Assembly: GCA_934292725.1 (NCBI GenBank)
Contig: CAKQXY010000006.1
Span: forward strand, 36,817 to 100,816
DNA length: 64,000 bases
Source of the DNA: an uncultured Lachnospiraceae bacterium
Lineage (GTDB): Bacteria > Bacillota > Clostridia > Lachnospirales > Lachnospiraceae
Direction of reading: 5' to 3'
Each line of letters starts with the position of its first letter. Positions within the stretch are counted from its first letter, which is position 1. This document shows positions 44,648 to 52,022 of this stretch, piece by piece. The translations under genes were made by a program, and so were the position numbers. Under the pieces are notes generated by a model, which saw only the letters and a program-made list of their open reading frames with translations, did not search any database and was not told the DNA's origin.

Positions 44648-46186
44648 ATGGAAAAAAGAAAAGTAAAAATCTATTATACGTCAGATGTACACGGATATTT
44701 CTATCCGACATCATACGGTGACAGAGAGGTAAAACCGATGGGTCTGTTTGCGTGTGCGTCTGAATACAAAAAGGATGACGATACACTTGTGATTGACGGA
44801 GGCGATATGCTTCAGGGGTCTGCATATGCCTACTACAGCAGAAATATTCTTGGAAACTGCGAATATATTGCGCAGATGGTAAATGACTGTGGATATGACT
44901 TCTACACGCTTGGAAATCATGATTTTAACTATGGTCAGGAATATCAGGCAATTTACCGAAATAACCATAAAGGTACTTGTGTATGTGAGAATGTGCTTGA
45001 CAGTGAAGGAAATATTTTATATCCACATGTGATTCACACGATGAAAAACGGTGTGAAGGTCGGACTAGTCGGTATCGTAACTGATTATATCAATGTGTGG
45101 GAGAAAAAAGAAAATCTCGTTGGCATTCAGGTGGTTGATCCGTTTGAGGCTGCAAAAAAAGCATTAGAAGATTTACAGGGCAAGGTTGATCTGACGATAT
45201 GTATTTACCATGGCGGCTTTGAAAGTGATTTAGAGACTGGAAAACGTTTGTCAGAGACGACTGAGAATATCGGTTACAAAATCTGTACTGAGCTTGGCTT
45301 TGATGTGCTATTAACAGGTCATCAGCACATGCCTGTGGCAGGAAGAATGGTTAATGGCACCTACACACTTCAGCCGCTTGCAAATGGCAGAGAATATGCT
45401 TATGTAGAGATTGATCTTGAGAAGGAAGCATTTTCTTCTGGAAACGCAACTTATCCGGCAGCAATTACCTCCATCAACTCAAAGAAGGTTCAGCCAAACC
45501 CTGATAATGCAAAGGCATTGTGCGAGAAGTACAGCTTTGTGGAGGATAATGTACAGGAGTGGCTTGATGAGCCGCTTGGTCATCTAAGCAGACCACTTTA
45601 CCCAGAGGACAAGGTTAAAATGGCATTAGAAGGAAGCGGCATTGCCGATTTGATTAATCGCATACAGCTTGACGTATCTGGGGCACAGCTGTCCATAGTT
45701 GGCCTTGCAAATGATATTGTGGGCTTTAATGCTTGTGTAACAACAAGAGATATAATTGCCACATATCCATTCCCAAATACTCTTGTAGTATGTCGTATCA
45801 CAGGAGAAAAGCTAAAGGCAGCTATGGAACGTGCCGCAGAATATTTTGAGATCGACGAAAACGGCAAAGTAGCAGTAGCAAAGAGCTTCCTTTCTCCGAA
45901 GGTCGAGCATTATAATTATGATTACTTTGCAGGTGTTACGTGGGAAATCCACCCAGAGGCATCGATGGGAAGTCGTATTCAGAAGCTTTGTTATCAAGGA
46001 AAGCCAGTGCAGCGAGATGATGAGTTTACACTGTGCATGAATAATTACCGTTACAGCGGTGCAGGCGGCTATCCGATGTATCCAACATGCCCACTGGTAA
46101 AGGAAATTAATACAGAGATGGTAGAGATTATAATGGATTATTTTCGTACACATGGCACAGTTGCCATTGATTCAGAGAAAAATTGA
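44648..46186 (+). CDS. 5'-nucleotidase / 2',3'-cyclic nucleotide phosphodiesterase (UshA/CpdB family), cytoplasmic
   Basis: A 512-residue enzyme with an N-terminal metallophosphatase domain (SDVHGYF, D13 and H15; IDGGDMLQG; LGNHDFNYG; TGHQHMP) and a C-terminal 5'-nucleotidase domain (NDIVGFNA, RYSGAGGYPMY). UshA/CpdB proteins are normally exported, but this one has no signal peptide and starts directly with the catalytic strand, so it should act in the cytoplasm. Last gene of the importer operon. Together with SurE and the MBL protein it suggests dephosphorylation of an imported compound. Confidence 0.88.
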   Translation: MEKRKVKIYYTSDVHGYFYPTSYGDREVKPMGLFACASEYKKDDDTLVIDGGDMLQGSAYAYYSRNILGNCEYIAQMVNDCGYDFYTLGNHDFNYGQEYQAIYRNNHKGTCVCENVLDSEGNILYPHVIHTMKNGVKVGLVGIVTDYINVWEKKENLVGIQVVDPFEAAKKALEDLQGKVDLTICIYHGGFESDLETGKRLSETTENIGYKICTELGFDVLLTGHQHMPVAGRMVNGTYTLQPLANGREYAYVEIDLEKEAFSSGNATYPAAITSINSKKVQPNPDNAKALCEKYSFVEDNVQEWLDEPLGHLSRPLYPEDKVKMALEGSGIADLINRIQLDVSGAQLSIVGLANDIVGFNACVTTRDIIATYPFPNTLVVCRITGEKLKAAMERAAEYFEIDENGKVAVAKSFLSPKVEHYNYDYFAGVTWEIHPEASMGSRIQKLCYQGKPVQRDDEFTLCMNNYRYSGAGGYPMYPTCPLVKEINTEMVEIIMDYFRTHGTVAIDSEKN

Positions 46187-46207
46187 AAATAGGTGTATAA
46201 TAAATGT

Positions 46208-46277
46208 CAATTGGGAAAGAATACAGATGAAGTCAATTGTATAAAATGTTGACGAAATCTGAAATCTTTCCCAATTG
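46208..46277 (+). terminator. Long-loop inverted repeat, possible terminator of the nucleotidase operon
   Basis: Perfect 13-bp arms CAATTGGGAAAGA / TCTTTCCCAATTG separated by 44 bases and followed by TTTTG. The long loop makes terminator function uncertain. Confidence 0.4.
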
Positions 46278-46331
46278 TTTTGTAAAACTTAATGAATATG
46301 TAAAGAAAACGTAAGATTTTGTCAAATTTGC

Positions 46332-46360
46332 TTGACTTTTATCGCGTGTTGTATTATACT
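46332..46360 (+). promoter_or_regulatory. Promoter of tRNA-Lys
   Basis: TTGACT and TATACT at 17-base spacing, ending 38 bases before the mature tRNA. Confidence 0.8.
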
Positions 46361-46398
46361 AAGCACATGTTGATGAGAACAACATACAAATAAAAAAC

Positions 46399-46471
46399 GC
46401 GCCTCTAGCTCAGTTGGTAGAGCACCTGACTCTTAATCAGGGTGTCCAGGGTTCGAACCCCTGGAGGCGCA
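46399..46471 (+). tRNA. tRNA-Lys (anticodon CTT)
   Basis: Full cloverleaf of 73 bases: acceptor arms GCGCCTC / GAGGCGC, D-arm GCTCAGTTGGTAGAGC, anticodon stem CCTGA / TCAGG with loop CTCTTAA (anticodon CTT), and T-arm CAGGGTTCGAACCCCTG. The discriminator base is A. The 3' CCA is not encoded. Confidence 0.97.
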
Positions 46472-46475
46472 TCAA

Positions 46476-46521
46476 GTACCGGTTTTGGAGACATATGAGC
46501 TCTGGGGTCGGTGCTTTTTTT
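46476..46521 (+). terminator. Terminator of tRNA-Lys
   Basis: GTACCG / CGGTGC pairing with one G-U pair, followed by seven T residues, five bases after the tRNA. Confidence 0.65.
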
Positions 46522-46522
46522 G

Positions 46523-46726
46523 TTTTCCAGCTCACTCGTCCATACATGTCTGGAAGAATCCCGTGCTTGCACGAGGATTTTCCAGACTGCATGGACGAAG
46601 GGAGCGCCACTCAATGAGCAAAACAGCTGCGAAGCAGCGATAAGCACGGAACGTGCGGTTTTGCGAATTGAAAGTGGCGCGAGTGAGCTGGAAAAGAATG
46701 AGCCACTCAATGAGCACGGAACGTGC
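46523..46726 (+). repeat. Complex multi-stem palindrome downstream of tRNA-Lys
   Basis: The outer perfect 16-bp arms are TTTTCCAGCTCACTCG (46523-46538) and its exact reverse complement (46680-46695). Inside are two hairpins: CGTCCAT..TGTCTGGAA with TTCCAGAC..ATGGACG (46537-46597), and GCGCCACTCAA with TTGAAAGTGGCGC (46604-46680). GCCACTCAATGAGCA and GCACGGAACGTGC each occur twice here (around 46606/46702 and 46645/46714). No convincing gene is present in 46472-47009; this palindrome, the repeat that follows and a promoter fill the gap. Confidence 0.7.
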
Positions 46727-46739
46727 GGGTTCACGGCAG

Positions 46740-46877
46740 AGCCCGAAGGTGAATGGATTTCACGAGACGGACACTTGAAGCAGGTCTTTCAAAGTAATGT
46801 ATAATAAGAAAGAACATAAAAGGAACCTGCTGAGTTTGGTCCGTCGACGAAACCATTGCACCGAAGGGCTTTCGTAA
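46740..46877 (+). repeat. 138-nt palindromic structured element, copy 2
   Basis: About eight substitutions relative to 32761-32898, no gaps. The middle stem is GACGGAC / GTCCGTC, the compensated version of the pair in copy 1, and the outer stem gains a C-G pair (GCCC with GGGC). It lies 42 bases upstream of a consensus promoter, as copy 1 does upstream of the aspS promoter (45 bases). Confidence 0.78.
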
Positions 46878-46918
46878 AATACCCAGCAAAACAGCTGCGA
46901 AGAGCGCGAAAAAATAAA

Positions 46919-46946
46919 TTGACATAAAAAAACTGTGCGCTATAAT
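46919..46946 (+). promoter_or_regulatory. Consensus sigma-A promoter of the lipoprotein-GGDEF operon
   Basis: Exact TTGACA and exact TATAAT, 16 bases apart. Expected transcription start near 46953. Confidence 0.85.
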
Positions 46947-47009
46947 AATTAAGAAGAGTTTTGCATTATAAAAATAGTGCAATACGACTATATTCGCGTG
47001 GGGGAAGGA

Positions 47010-48068
47010 ATGAAAACTCGAAAAACAAAACAAAATGCGCGCAAAAATTATAAAAAATCATATTTTTTGATGATTGTCGCGTGTACAATCCTTTTTTTGA
47101 CAGCAATCGGATGCAAAAAGAAGGATGATACAAGCTTAAAAGCACAGTCTTCTATAGTGGAGTATACATGTATTTCAGATTCTGACAGTGATAAAAGCTT
47201 TTACGTAATTTTAAAGAATTACCATGGAGCCTATTGGAAGACGGTGATAGAAGGTGTATCAAAAGCGGCAAATGAAATAGATGCATCTGTATATCTTGGC
47301 GGAATCGACAATGAGACTGATATTGAAGATCAGATTAAATTGATTGATGAAGCAATAGAAAGCGGTGCAAGTGGAATTTTGCTCGCACCGGCAAACTCAG
47401 ATGAGCTTGTGGAAAGTTGTAAAAAAGCAAGGGAGAATGGGATATATGTGGCATTGATTGATTCTTCCATTAATCAATGCGAATTTGATGCCTGTTATAT
47501 GACAGATAATGTAAATGCAGGACAGATGGCAGCAAAGGAAATGCTTTATTTATTAAAGGAAGCTGGCAATTTGCCGTCAGAGGAGCTTGAAGTAGGCATT
47601 ATGCTGTCATCTGATACATCACAGGCGATGGTAAATCGCGTATCAGGTTTTTTAGAATACTGGTCTGGGCATTCACCAGCAAAATGGGAAATTGCACAGG
47701 ACATTTACTTAAGCGATGGTAATGTAGAAAAAGCTCAGTCAGATGCGAAAAAGCTTATTGATCAGCATGAAAACCTGAAAGGTATTTTTGGGTGCAACAA
47801 TACATCAACCATAGGCATAGCAGGTGAGCTTTTAGGTAAAAATAGAGAAGATATTGTTTTAGTTGGTTTTGACATGGCAGATATTACGGTTCAGATCATT
47901 CAAAATCCGGATTATTTTGCAGAGACACTTATGCAGAGACAGGATCAAATGGGGTATCTAGGTCTTACTGCTTTATATGATTTTGTAAGTGGAAGCAGGT
48001 ACGAACAAAAGTATTTTGATACTGGAGTGGTACTTATTGATGCGGATTATCTTAGTGGGAGGGAATGA
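47010..48068 (+). CDS. periplasmic-binding-protein-like (Peripla_BP_4) lipoprotein
   Basis: Sugar- or autoinducer-binding lipoprotein of 352 residues. The start at 47010 follows GGGGGAAGG; an in-frame codon at 46977 does not. A basic N-terminus and helix lead to the lipobox AIGC with C35 as the lipidation site. The body has the RbsB/LuxP-like fold (FYVILKNYHGAYWKTVIEGV at the start; IFGCNNTSTIGIAGELLG further on). No permease is nearby; the next gene encodes a membrane diguanylate cyclase with a 4-base overlap. This resembles binding proteins that report ligand state to a membrane sensor, as LuxP does to LuxQ. Confidence 0.85.
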   Translation: MKTRKTKQNARKNYKKSYFLMIVACTILFLTAIGCKKKDDTSLKAQSSIVEYTCISDSDSDKSFYVILKNYHGAYWKTVIEGVSKAANEIDASVYLGGIDNETDIEDQIKLIDEAIESGASGILLAPANSDELVESCKKARENGIYVALIDSSINQCEFDACYMTDNVNAGQMAAKEMLYLLKEAGNLPSEELEVGIMLSSDTSQAMVNRVSGFLEYWSGHSPAKWEIAQDIYLSDGNVEKAQSDAKKLIDQHENLKGIFGCNNTSTIGIAGELLGKNREDIVLVGFDMADITVQIIQNPDYFAETLMQRQDQMGYLGLTALYDFVSGSRYEQKYFDTGVVLIDADYLSGRE

Positions 48069-49525
48069 CCGTGAAGGACCGAAGAAAGAGCAAAAAAAAG
48101 AGAAGAGGAATGCTCGTATTATATCTAGTAGTGTGTACTGCTGTAATTGTAATAGCCTATTTTCATCTAACGAAGATTGCCAAGGATTATAATACAGAGC
48201 ATTTGGAGTTAATCAGTGGATTGTATGCTGAAAAGATGAATGAAACTATAGATTATCTTCAAAGCTATGCAAAGGAAAATGTCAAAACAGTACGAAATAT
48301 AGAGGAGAAAGAGCCTGAGGAGATACTAGCGCGTTTGGAGCGCGATCTTGATCAGACTGTTTTTTGCGATATAGGTTTTTTTATGAAAGATGGTGAGATC
48401 TATGGCAGTGCCTGTGCGGTTGCTGATCTTAAAAAGAATGGACTGGATGAACAGGTTAAAAAAGCAGAAGAATCATTCATTTCTGAACCATATCAGTCAA
48501 GCAAGAATGGCGGTATGGTTATGACGGTTGTTGCTATGGCACCAGATGATGACAGAATAGATGCACTTTATGTATCTGTGATGATAGAAAATTTAAAAGA
48601 GCTTGGTATTTATGAGCTTTTACAGGGCAAAGTCAGCGTTCATCTGCTAAAGGCAGATTCGGAAAATTATATTACATGTATTAGCAGCAAAGAATCAACA
48701 TCAGGTATATGGAATAATTTGCTTCTTCAGCAAAAATATTTCAACTATTACGATGGATATTCCTACAGTGAATGGGTACTTGATATGCGCATGGGGGTAA
48801 AAGAAGGCAGATTTACAGCAAATGTCAGAGGAGAGGACGCAACTATTTCATATCGAAGTATTTCGAGTATGCCGGGATGGTATATTATAGTACAGCTGGC
48901 AAATAAAAAAATTTCTAATATTACACAGTTTTTTTCTGCTTGGGGTGTTGTGTATGGAAGCATTCTTATGTTATGTACGATTCTGTATATGCTGACAATT
49001 CTTCTTATGGAAAAGAAGGATAAGGAAATTTATAAGGGATTGTCTGATACTGATGCACTCACAGGGCTTCTTAACCGCAGAGCATTTCAGGCAGCTGTGG
49101 ATGAAACTCTTTTAAAGAGGATATCGGGCATTTTTATTTTTATTGATGTGGATAACTTTAAGAATTATAATGATAAATATGGTCATGCTAATGGCGATTT
49201 GTGCCTGAAACATTTTGCAGCAGCTATGAAAAAATGTTTCCCTAAGGACAGTATTCTTGGCCGTTATGGAGGAGATGAGTTTGTTGTTTACATAAAGAAT
49301 GCTGCGTCAGATGCTGCTCATAGATATATGGACGAATTTCAAAGGGAAATTTCTCATTTGATGATGTCAGGCGGTGAGCATGTCACGGTGTCTGCCAGTG
49401 CAGGAGGAGTAGCTTTTGCTGGCGAAGGTGAGGATTTTGTATCGTTGTGCAGAAGTGCGGACAACATGCTTTATGATGTGAAACGAAATGGAAAAGGCAC
49501 TTTTAAAATGAAGGGTGCGAAGTAA
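48065..49525 (+). CDS. membrane diguanylate cyclase with extracellular sensor domain
   Basis: Makes the second messenger c-di-GMP. The 486-residue protein has a basic N-terminus, a helix (about 14-34), an extracellular sensor region of about 260 residues (Cache-like layout), a second helix (about 300-322) and a C-terminal GGDEF domain. GGDEF is at residues 402-406 within RYGGDEFVVYI, and DVDNFKNYND is intact, so it should be active. The inhibitory RxxD site is FPKD here, so product inhibition is probably lost. The start overlaps the lipoprotein stop (ATGA), implying the two form one sensing unit. Confidence 0.9.
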   Translation: MTVKDRRKSKKKRRGMLVLYLVVCTAVIVIAYFHLTKIAKDYNTEHLELISGLYAEKMNETIDYLQSYAKENVKTVRNIEEKEPEEILARLERDLDQTVFCDIGFFMKDGEIYGSACAVADLKKNGLDEQVKKAEESFISEPYQSSKNGGMVMTVVAMAPDDDRIDALYVSVMIENLKELGIYELLQGKVSVHLLKADSENYITCISSKESTSGIWNNLLLQQKYFNYYDGYSYSEWVLDMRMGVKEGRFTANVRGEDATISYRSISSMPGWYIIVQLANKKISNITQFFSAWGVVYGSILMLCTILYMLTILLMEKKDKEIYKGLSDTDALTGLLNRRAFQAAVDETLLKRISGIFIFIDVDNFKNYNDKYGHANGDLCLKHFAAAMKKCFPKDSILGRYGGDEFVVYIKNAASDAAHRYMDEFQREISHLMMSGGEHVTVSASAGGVAFAGEGEDFVSLCRSADNMLYDVKRNGKGTFKMKGAK

Positions 49526-49626
49526 GAGGATAAGAAATTAAGGAAATTAAGAGACTAAAGAAATTAAGAACCCTAAGAGATTAAGAAATCTAAAAGATTA
49601 ACAGACGTAAATTTAATGGAGAACAT
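49526..49626 (+). repeat. Purine-rich degenerate repeat spacer
   Basis: Units related to AAGAAATTAAG recur about six times. No gene or clear promoter. Similar A/G-rich spacers occur before the GH28, GH2 and ProX genes downstream. Confidence 0.5.
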
Positions 49627-50478
49627 ATGGAAAAACGGACAGGAATTTCCCTTCATGGAAATGTTGATATTAGTTATGTAAAGAGTTTTGAACTGCACGA
49701 CATGGCAGTGCAGCATTATCATGAAGGATTTGAGATTTATTTTCAGGTAGATGGAAACCGCTTTTTCTTTTTGAAAGATAAGCAATATCTTTTAAAGAGG
49801 GGAGATATCGTTGTTTTGCTTCCATATGAACTCCATTATGGGGCAAGTGCGCAGCAGACGTACTATGAGCGGTATACGGTTAATTTTAAGGAAGCCTATT
49901 TTGAAACAGTTCTGGGCAATGAGGGAAAGCGTCTGCTTTTAAAGCTTCATGCAGGTGTGATGACACTGACAAAAGAACAGACAATACAAATGGAAGCGTT
50001 ATTTCAAGATTTGTACAGCCGCAAAAAGAAAAAAAGTGTGTTGGACGAGAAGATTTTTTGTTGTGAGCTTGTGTTAATTCTTTCGCGAATTGTTGATTTT
50101 TGCAAGGAGCAGGAAACACAGGCGCACCGCCTTCCGAGTACGCTTACTTGTACGATTGACTATATAAACGATAATTGCGAAAAAAAGCTTACCTTGGATG
50201 AAATCGCAGAACAGTCCCATCTTGACAAATATTATCTGAGTCATTTATTTAAAAAGAATATGGGTGTTTCTGTTATGAATTATCTTACACATGTCAGAGC
50301 ACAAAAAGCATACCATTATTTAAATCTGCCTAATATGAGTGTAGAACAGGTGGCTCAGAAGTCGGGATTCGCCAATTATGGGGCGATGGAGCGGGCATTC
50401 GAGAAAATTTATGCAGCTACGCCTATGCAGATTAAACAAAAAGAGAAAAATGAAAAAGCGAAAAGCCAAAAAAACTAA
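49627..50478 (+). CDS. AraC-family transcriptional regulator
   Basis: Regulator of 283 residues with an N-terminal cupin sensor (HYHEGFEIYFQVDGNRFFFL) and a C-terminal double helix-turn-helix (LDEIAEQSHLDKYYLSHLFK, then YGAMERAFEKIYAATPMQI). AATGGAGAA precedes the ATG. It is placed upstream of a GH28 gene and a GH2 gene on the same strand and is their likely activator. The last ~14 residues are Lys/Glu/Asn-rich and run into an A/G-rich repeat, so the tail is probably a repeat expansion. Confidence 0.9.
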   Translation: MEKRTGISLHGNVDISYVKSFELHDMAVQHYHEGFEIYFQVDGNRFFFLKDKQYLLKRGDIVVLLPYELHYGASAQQTYYERYTVNFKEAYFETVLGNEGKRLLLKLHAGVMTLTKEQTIQMEALFQDLYSRKKKKSVLDEKIFCCELVLILSRIVDFCKEQETQAHRLPSTLTCTIDYINDNCEKKLTLDEIAEQSHLDKYYLSHLFKKNMGVSVMNYLTHVRAQKAYHYLNLPNMSVEQVAQKSGFANYGAMERAFEKIYAATPMQIKQKEKNEKAKSQKN

Positions 50479-50737
50479 AACAAAAAAAGCGAAAAGTAAA
50501 AAAAGATTAGAATAAAAAAGATCAAAACAAAAAAAGATGAAGACGAAAAATTGAAGGCAGGAAAGACAATAAAGAGAGAAAAAATAGCATAAAAAAGCAA
50601 CAAATAAAGAAAAAAGTCCCCCTAAAAAATGATAACATGAAACCAGTCAAATAAAACAGGATGCAATCTTTCGGCAAATGAAATCGGGAAAAGTAGGAAC
50701 GCTGAAAGAAAAGGCTACTGTAATTAGGGAGGTTTTC
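50479..50737 (+). other. A/G-rich intergenic spacer before the GH28 gene
   Basis: A gap of about 260 bases, strongly poor in C and T on this strand up to about 50640, built of degenerate GCGAAAAG- and AAAAAAAGAT-like units. No terminator with a T-run and no small gene with a ribosome site is convincing. The GH28 ribosome site (AGGGAGG) is at its end. Confidence 0.5.
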
Positions 50738-51916
50738 ATGTGCAATAATTTTAAAATAACTGATTTTGCTGCCATACAAATGGCAGTTGATGCATGTGCA
50801 GCGGCTGGAGGTGGAACTGTTCTTATCCCGGAGGGCGAATGGCACACAGGGCCAATCCGCTTAAAAAGCCATGTTCATATCCAATTCGAGACAGGTGCAA
50901 AGCTTGTTTTCAGTGGTGCATTTGAGGAGTATCTTCCGGCAGTGTTTACCCGGTGGGAGGGAATTGAATGCTATAATTATTCGCCTCTTATCTATGCATT
51001 TCGGTGTGAGGATATCAACATAATCGGTGATGGTGTACTCTATGGAAATGGAGAGAAGTGGTGGCCATGGAAAAAACTTCAGCAGGAAGCCGCGAATGAG
51101 TTGTGCTATGCACAGGCAAATGGAATGCCAGTCGAAAAGCGAATCTACGCAACCGAAAAGGCAGCGCTTCGCCCTTCGTTTATCCAATTTATTCATTGTC
51201 AGGATATTGTTCTGTCCGACTTTACGATACAGGATGGCCCACAGTGGACGATTCATCCGGTGTACTGCGACCATGTAATCGTGCGAAATGTAACTGTTCT
51301 TTCAAAAGGACCAAATACAGATGGACTGAACCCGGATTCCTGTAATGATGTCCTGATCGAAGGCTGTCATTTTGAGACAGGTGACGACTGCATCGCAATC
51401 AATGCCGGTATGAATGAGGATGGTTGGCGAGTGGGACGTGTGTGTAAAAACATTACCATCAGAAACTGTACGATGAATGGTGGCCATGGTGGCGTCGTAA
51501 TCGGAAGTGCGATATCAGGTGGCGTTGAAAATGTTCATGTATCGAATTGCATCATTAAAAATACGATGCAGGGCATCCGAATAAAGACAATGCGTGGCAG
51601 AGGTGGATTTATCAAAAATGCGATGTTTTCCGATATTGAGATCAATGAGGTATCCGATCAGGCGATACAGATCAATTCTTTCTATGAATTCAGCACAGTA
51701 AAACCGCTGACCAATACGCCATCAGAACTGACCGATATCACAATCGAGCGTGTACATGGTTGTGGTGCAGGCAGTGCGATTGAAATCAAAGGATTGCCAG
51801 AAAAGTCACTGAAGAATATTGTGTTAAAGGATATTGATTTAACGGCAAAAAAGGGAATAACGGTACTGGATACCGACAGTATTCAGATTGAAAATGTGAG
51901 AGTGGAACAAGAATAA
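50738..51916 (+). CDS. GH28 polygalacturonase-type glycosidase (cytoplasmic)
   Basis: Right-handed beta-helix glycosidase of 392 residues. The start at 50738 follows AGGGAGG; an in-frame ATG at 50678 lacks a site. All four GH28 catalytic motifs are intact: N193-T-D195-G, D216-D217, G249-H250-G251 and R281-I-K283. There is no signal peptide, so it likely acts on imported oligosaccharides, as exo-polygalacturonases or rhamnogalacturonan-type exo-enzymes of this group do. The following GH2 enzyme probably acts on the same glycan. Family is firm; whether it prefers galacturonan, xylogalacturonan or rhamnogalacturonan ends is unknown. Confidence 0.92.
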   Translation: MCNNFKITDFAAIQMAVDACAAAGGGTVLIPEGEWHTGPIRLKSHVHIQFETGAKLVFSGAFEEYLPAVFTRWEGIECYNYSPLIYAFRCEDINIIGDGVLYGNGEKWWPWKKLQQEAANELCYAQANGMPVEKRIYATEKAALRPSFIQFIHCQDIVLSDFTIQDGPQWTIHPVYCDHVIVRNVTVLSKGPNTDGLNPDSCNDVLIEGCHFETGDDCIAINAGMNEDGWRVGRVCKNITIRNCTMNGGHGGVVIGSAISGGVENVHVSNCIIKNTMQGIRIKTMRGRGGFIKNAMFSDIEINEVSDQAIQINSFYEFSTVKPLTNTPSELTDITIERVHGCGAGSAIEIKGLPEKSLKNIVLKDIDLTAKKGITVLDTDSIQIENVRVEQE

Positions 51917-52022
51917 TGTAAGAGCAAAAGTAAGATGAGAGTAAAGTGAGAATAAGATAAGAATAGCGTTCGAATAAAAGAAAAATACAGTAAAAATAAA
52001 GCGAAAATATAGGAGGAAAAAT

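Noticed and set aside
46405..46804. Open frames across tRNA-Lys and the palindromes on both strands
   Set aside because: They overlap a perfect tRNA and structured repeats, have no ribosome sites, and their translation is low-complexity.
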